A stretch of DNA of 32,472 nt from Candidatus Eiseniibacteriota bacterium (lineage in GTDB: Bacteria > Eisenbacteria > RBG-16-71-46 > CAIMUX01 > WJJG01). Both the position numbers and the translations under genes were made by a program. The stretch lies in the NCBI GenBank assembly GCA_023129715.1, contig JAGMBO010000103.1, positions 1-32,472 of the forward strand, given 5' to 3'. The notes under the pieces were generated by a model that was not told the origin of the DNA, searched no databases, and saw only the letters and a list, made by a program, of their open reading frames with translations. Each line of letters begins with the position of its first letter. Positions within the stretch are counted from its first letter, which is position 1. This document shows positions 31,101 through 32,472 of this stretch, in pieces.

Positions 31101-31230
31101 CGCCCCCTGGATGGATCCGCAAGTTACGTTCGTAGACCAACTTGACGGGACCGTCCTGCGCACCGCGCGGGATGCTCTGCGCGTGCCCTTGGGGCCGTTC
31201 ATGGGACGGATCCTCAAAGTGGAGGAGTAG
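28168..31230 (+). CDS. Secreted GH13 alpha-amylase-family enzyme with three tandem CBM48 domains
   Basis: This 1020-residue enzyme is predicted to hydrolyse alpha-glucans; its GH13 core is closest to neopullulanase/cyclomaltodextrinase sequences. After a signal peptide (to about residue 52) come three CBM48/E-set domains at about 54-137, 160-247 and 276-361. Each carries an FNGW/FNAW/FNDW motif and a YKFV-x-DGNW strand, and Ala/Gly/Pro-rich linkers separate them. A CBM34-like domain (375-490) and the barrel (FYQIFPERFANGERSNDP onward) follow. Catalytic signatures are complete: DVVFNH from 644, nucleophile Asp755 in DGFRLDVPNE, acid/base Glu784 in IVAELWGD, and His851-Asp852 in MGSHDTER. AAGGAG lies 9 bases before the ATG. 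It is divergent from the envelope operon and probably digests polymer outside or in the periplasm for the MalEFGK-type importer. The exact product specificity cannot be read. Confidence 0.95.
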   Translation: MQSFDIARRSWGLTSTKPPRGRAARGATSISAGLLTVALVAWVLTPASPAHADEVTFIFEPPQTASSVFLAGSFNGWSSTQDRMSDADGDGVYELTLDLAPGRYEYKFVADGNWQTDESAQEFSDDGFGGRNAIVWAGEKPADAAPPPITQPTSTATGAGVAVTFSHRPSGSPQNIYLAGTFNAWAADRDRMTDADGDGTFELTLELAPGRYEYKFVVDGNWTTDMKAGAFGPDGFGGQNSVVVVGEGGVIPAAGAGAGAAAGAEEPEGPPAEGLFQVTFSHRPGATPGNIVLAGTFNDWSTTATPMSDANGDGTYETTLILPGGTYQYKFVIDGNWTPDPQATRTADDGFGGQNSVIRVDGRFDKIDLAVGDGKISTKGIVHSQTIAERNMLSDSEVVFRTRAYRGDIEALELAWSSNGDWTRIPMHSLTHDAAFDYYEGRITADGPLPALEYAFIYQDGDRELWLTPAGFGEPGGAVRGFELDPATVERIHAPEWVRDGIFYQIFPERFANGERSNDPDFKEWYYEGHTRLPRVGTFDGEYYHLIKDWYDVAGLSKSPYRSDGKPDWFSFYGGDIQGVMENLPYLRDLGITIIYFNPIFAARSSHKYDAADYRKVDPHFGGNEVFTRFVERAHEEGIRIVVDVVFNHCGDTHWAFQDCVKNGPDSEYWHWFEWKRWPLPDPTPPDYKPDQYYACWWGFGSLPDFNLDLSRPNPDENAIRDIAQAQPNMDVVDYLLETTRFWLETFDVDGFRLDVPNECPPWFWKLFVEEVRKTKPDAYIVAELWGDASAEIGPEMYDATMNYRYFRDPVLEWIARGQGTAHDFDLALAPGRSVYAPQSQQVMMNLMGSHDTERVLTVAAGDTRRLKLAALFQMTYVGTPHIYYGDEIAMAGGGDPDCRRPFYWKWEKEDPRRDVHDHYRKLIALRQELPALRRGAFQTLLAQGQIYAYLRTYRDEPVLVVMNNSARAVETEISLADAPWMDPQVTFVDQLDGTVLRTARDALRVPLGPFMGRILKVEE

Positions 31231-31556
31231 CGGGGCCTATGCCCCCCCGGGATGGATGCACCCGGCAACCACCCCGCGGAGCGAACGCATGCCGCAACAG
31301 CCCCCCGGGACGAATGCACTCGTCCGGCCGGCCCCCCGGAGCCGGCTAGGCCCCCCCCGAGCCGGCCGGCTCCGGGGGAGGGCTCGTACAAGCCCCGGCC
31401 GACTAGTCCTCGCTTTGTAAGCCCTCGCCTGGTATCATGTTAAAGGCATTACAGCAGGCAACCCATCGCGGGTTCCATGCATCGTGGATGTGCCAGAGAG
31501 GCAGCGTCGTATCGGCACCTGCGTGCGCTCTGGTCGCAGTTAGAGGAGGAGGCATC
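31231..31556. other. Intergenic region after the GH13 gene
   Basis: This 326-base region holds the terminator below and the leader of the next gene. Highly skewed C- and G-runs fill 31241-31400. No gene is supported. Confidence 0.5.
31333..31378 (+). terminator. Strong GC hairpin, probable terminator of the GH13 gene
   Basis: CCCCCGGAGCCGGC (31333-31346) and GCCGGCTCCGGGGG (31365-31378) form a perfect 14-base-pair stem about 100 bases after the GH13 stop. No T-run follows, so it may be factor-dependent or a barrier protecting the mRNA end. Confidence 0.55.
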
Positions 31557-32472
31557 ATGAGGTTCGCTACGGTCATGTTGGGGGTGTTCGGATTGATCGT
31601 CCTGCTCACCTCCCCGGTTTCTGCACAGTACTACGCGCGGGGCGGCCACTATGGCGACGGCTGGCCGGCCGACGCCGGCAACCAGCTCAATGACGATGGT
31701 CTCAATGGTGACGCGATGGCCGGCGATGGCATCCACTCCGGCTATGTAACCTCGGACAAGGTGGCCGGGGACTATGAGTTCAAGATCGCCGTCGAGGATT
31801 GGTCTGAGAACTACCCGGCCAGCAATGTCCCCATCCGCCTGACCTCGGACAACCAGGTCATCTTCTTCAGCCTCAATACCAATCTCATCGAGGATGGCTG
31901 CGTCCCGACGCAGTACATCGTCTGGTCGGACGCCATCCGGGTGGGAACGACCTGGAGCGTGGTCGGCAGCGCCGCGGAGCTGGGTGGCTGGGATCTTCCA
32001 TCGGCCCCCCAAGCCTCGGAGGACGGTGGTCTCTGGACACTGAGTGTCGACTTCGCCGCCGGCGGTGACTACGAGTACAAGTGGGTCGCCGATCTGGACT
32101 GGGGATTCCAGCAAGTCGGTAGCGACGGTTTCGGCAACAATACATGGGGCATCCAACTGCACCTCGATGACGCTGCCACCGTCGTCTTCACCCTCGATCT
32201 CTCCGTCCCGCGCGCCTGCCATGAGGCTCTCGTGCCCACCGAGATGAGCCTGTGCGAGGCGACGTTGCTCGACGGCGACTACTTCCCGGTCCACTACGAC
32301 GAGTGGGTGCACATCACCTCGCCGCTGTTGATCCTCAACGATGACGGCACGTTCTCCTCGGGCAACGTCGATGCCGGCGCGACCGACGGTGAGTGCTGCG
32401 TTTGTCTGTTCGACTTCAATGTCACCGACGTGCTGATGGCGGGTGACCTGGTCGACGTCATCGGAACGGTCG
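31557..32472 (+). CDS. Secreted protein with pullulanase X25-like and starch-binding modules (3' end outside window)
   Basis: The frame is open from ATG 31557 to the window end (305 residues seen). A GAGGAGGAGG ribosome site ends 4 bases before the ATG. The signal peptide is RFATVMLGVFGLIVLLTSPVSA. Residues after about 25 form a first module (GLNGDAMAGDGIHSGYV ... GDYEFKIAVEDWSENYP) that resembles the X25-type module of amylopullulanases. A second module (TWSVVGSAAELGGWDLP ... GDYEYKWVADLDWGFQQVG) is another starch/glycogen-binding-like domain. Unusual Cys pairs (ECCVCLFDF) appear near the end of the visible part. The downstream part, and any catalytic or sorting domain, are outside the window. 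It follows the GH13 gene on the same strand and fits the same alpha-glucan locus. Confidence 0.8.
   Translation, partial: MRFATVMLGVFGLIVLLTSPVSAQYYARGGHYGDGWPADAGNQLNDDGLNGDAMAGDGIHSGYVTSDKVAGDYEFKIAVEDWSENYPASNVPIRLTSDNQVIFFSLNTNLIEDGCVPTQYIVWSDAIRVGTTWSVVGSAAELGGWDLPSAPQASEDGGLWTLSVDFAAGGDYEYKWVADLDWGFQQVGSDGFGNNTWGIQLHLDDAATVVFTLDLSVPRACHEALVPTEMSLCEATLLDGDYFPVHYDEWVHITSPLLILNDDGTFSSGNVDAGATDGECCVCLFDFNVTDVLMAGDLVDVIGTV

Overview
The window is about 32.5 kb of GC-rich DNA from what looks like an uncultured diderm (Gram-negative-type) bacterium, probably of the FCB superphylum or a neighbouring candidate phylum (Eisenbacteria- or Krumholzibacteria-like). This placement is inferred from protein style: C-terminal FlgD/Ig-like tails, a PorV/PorQ-type protein, outer-membrane beta-barrels, lipoproteins and ECF sigma factors. 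No rRNA or tRNA was seen that would settle it.

Layout. (1) Bases 1-2792, plus strand: the tail of a GNAT-like acyltransferase, a stand-alone DUF2156/LPG-synthase-C-type transferase, and a Fic-family protein whose real start is probably an internal TTG. (2) Bases 2848-4412, minus strand: an ECF sigma factor, a small two-helix membrane protein in the anti-sigma position, and a membrane double-zinc-ribbon protein. (3) Bases 4627-6469, minus strand: a complete group IIC intron with its reverse transcriptase, sitting directly behind a hairpin terminator. (4) Bases 6588-9673, minus strand: an exported von Willebrand A protein and an exported right-handed beta-helix-like protein. (5) Bases 9959-14030, minus strand: a tightly packed ABC sugar importer in the order ATPase (MalK type), lipoprotein binding protein (MalE type), permeases (MalF and MalG types). 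(6) Bases 14385-16409, plus strand: a large secreted protein with carbohydrate-binding-like and FlgD-like domains. (7) Bases 16666-27898, minus strand: six co-directional cell-envelope genes behind one good sigma-70-like promoter. They encode a FlgD-tailed secreted protein, a PorV-like protein, an outer-membrane barrel, a barrel with an N-terminal glycogen-binding (CBM48/E-set) domain, a CBM48-like lipoprotein, and a 1483-residue lipoprotein built from repeated FNGW/FNDW and carboxypeptidase-regulatory-like modules. (8) Bases 28168-31230, plus strand: a secreted GH13 alpha-amylase-family enzyme with three tandem CBM48 domains. It is followed by the start of another secreted protein with pullulanase X25-like modules that runs off the window.

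How it fits together. Regions 5 to 8 read as one alpha-glucan (glycogen, starch or maltodextrin) capture and uptake locus. Surface lipoproteins and a barrel carrying glucan-binding domains would hold the polymer. The GH13 enzyme would cut it. One or both barrels could pass oligosaccharides across the outer membrane, and the MalEFGK-type transporter would import them. The logic resembles the Bacteroidetes Sus system, but no SusC or SusD homologue is present here; the binding function is spread over many E-set modules instead. The individual families are recognisable. The combination, especially a CBM48 domain fused to an outer-membrane barrel, is the most novel thing in the window and remains an inference from sequence and context.
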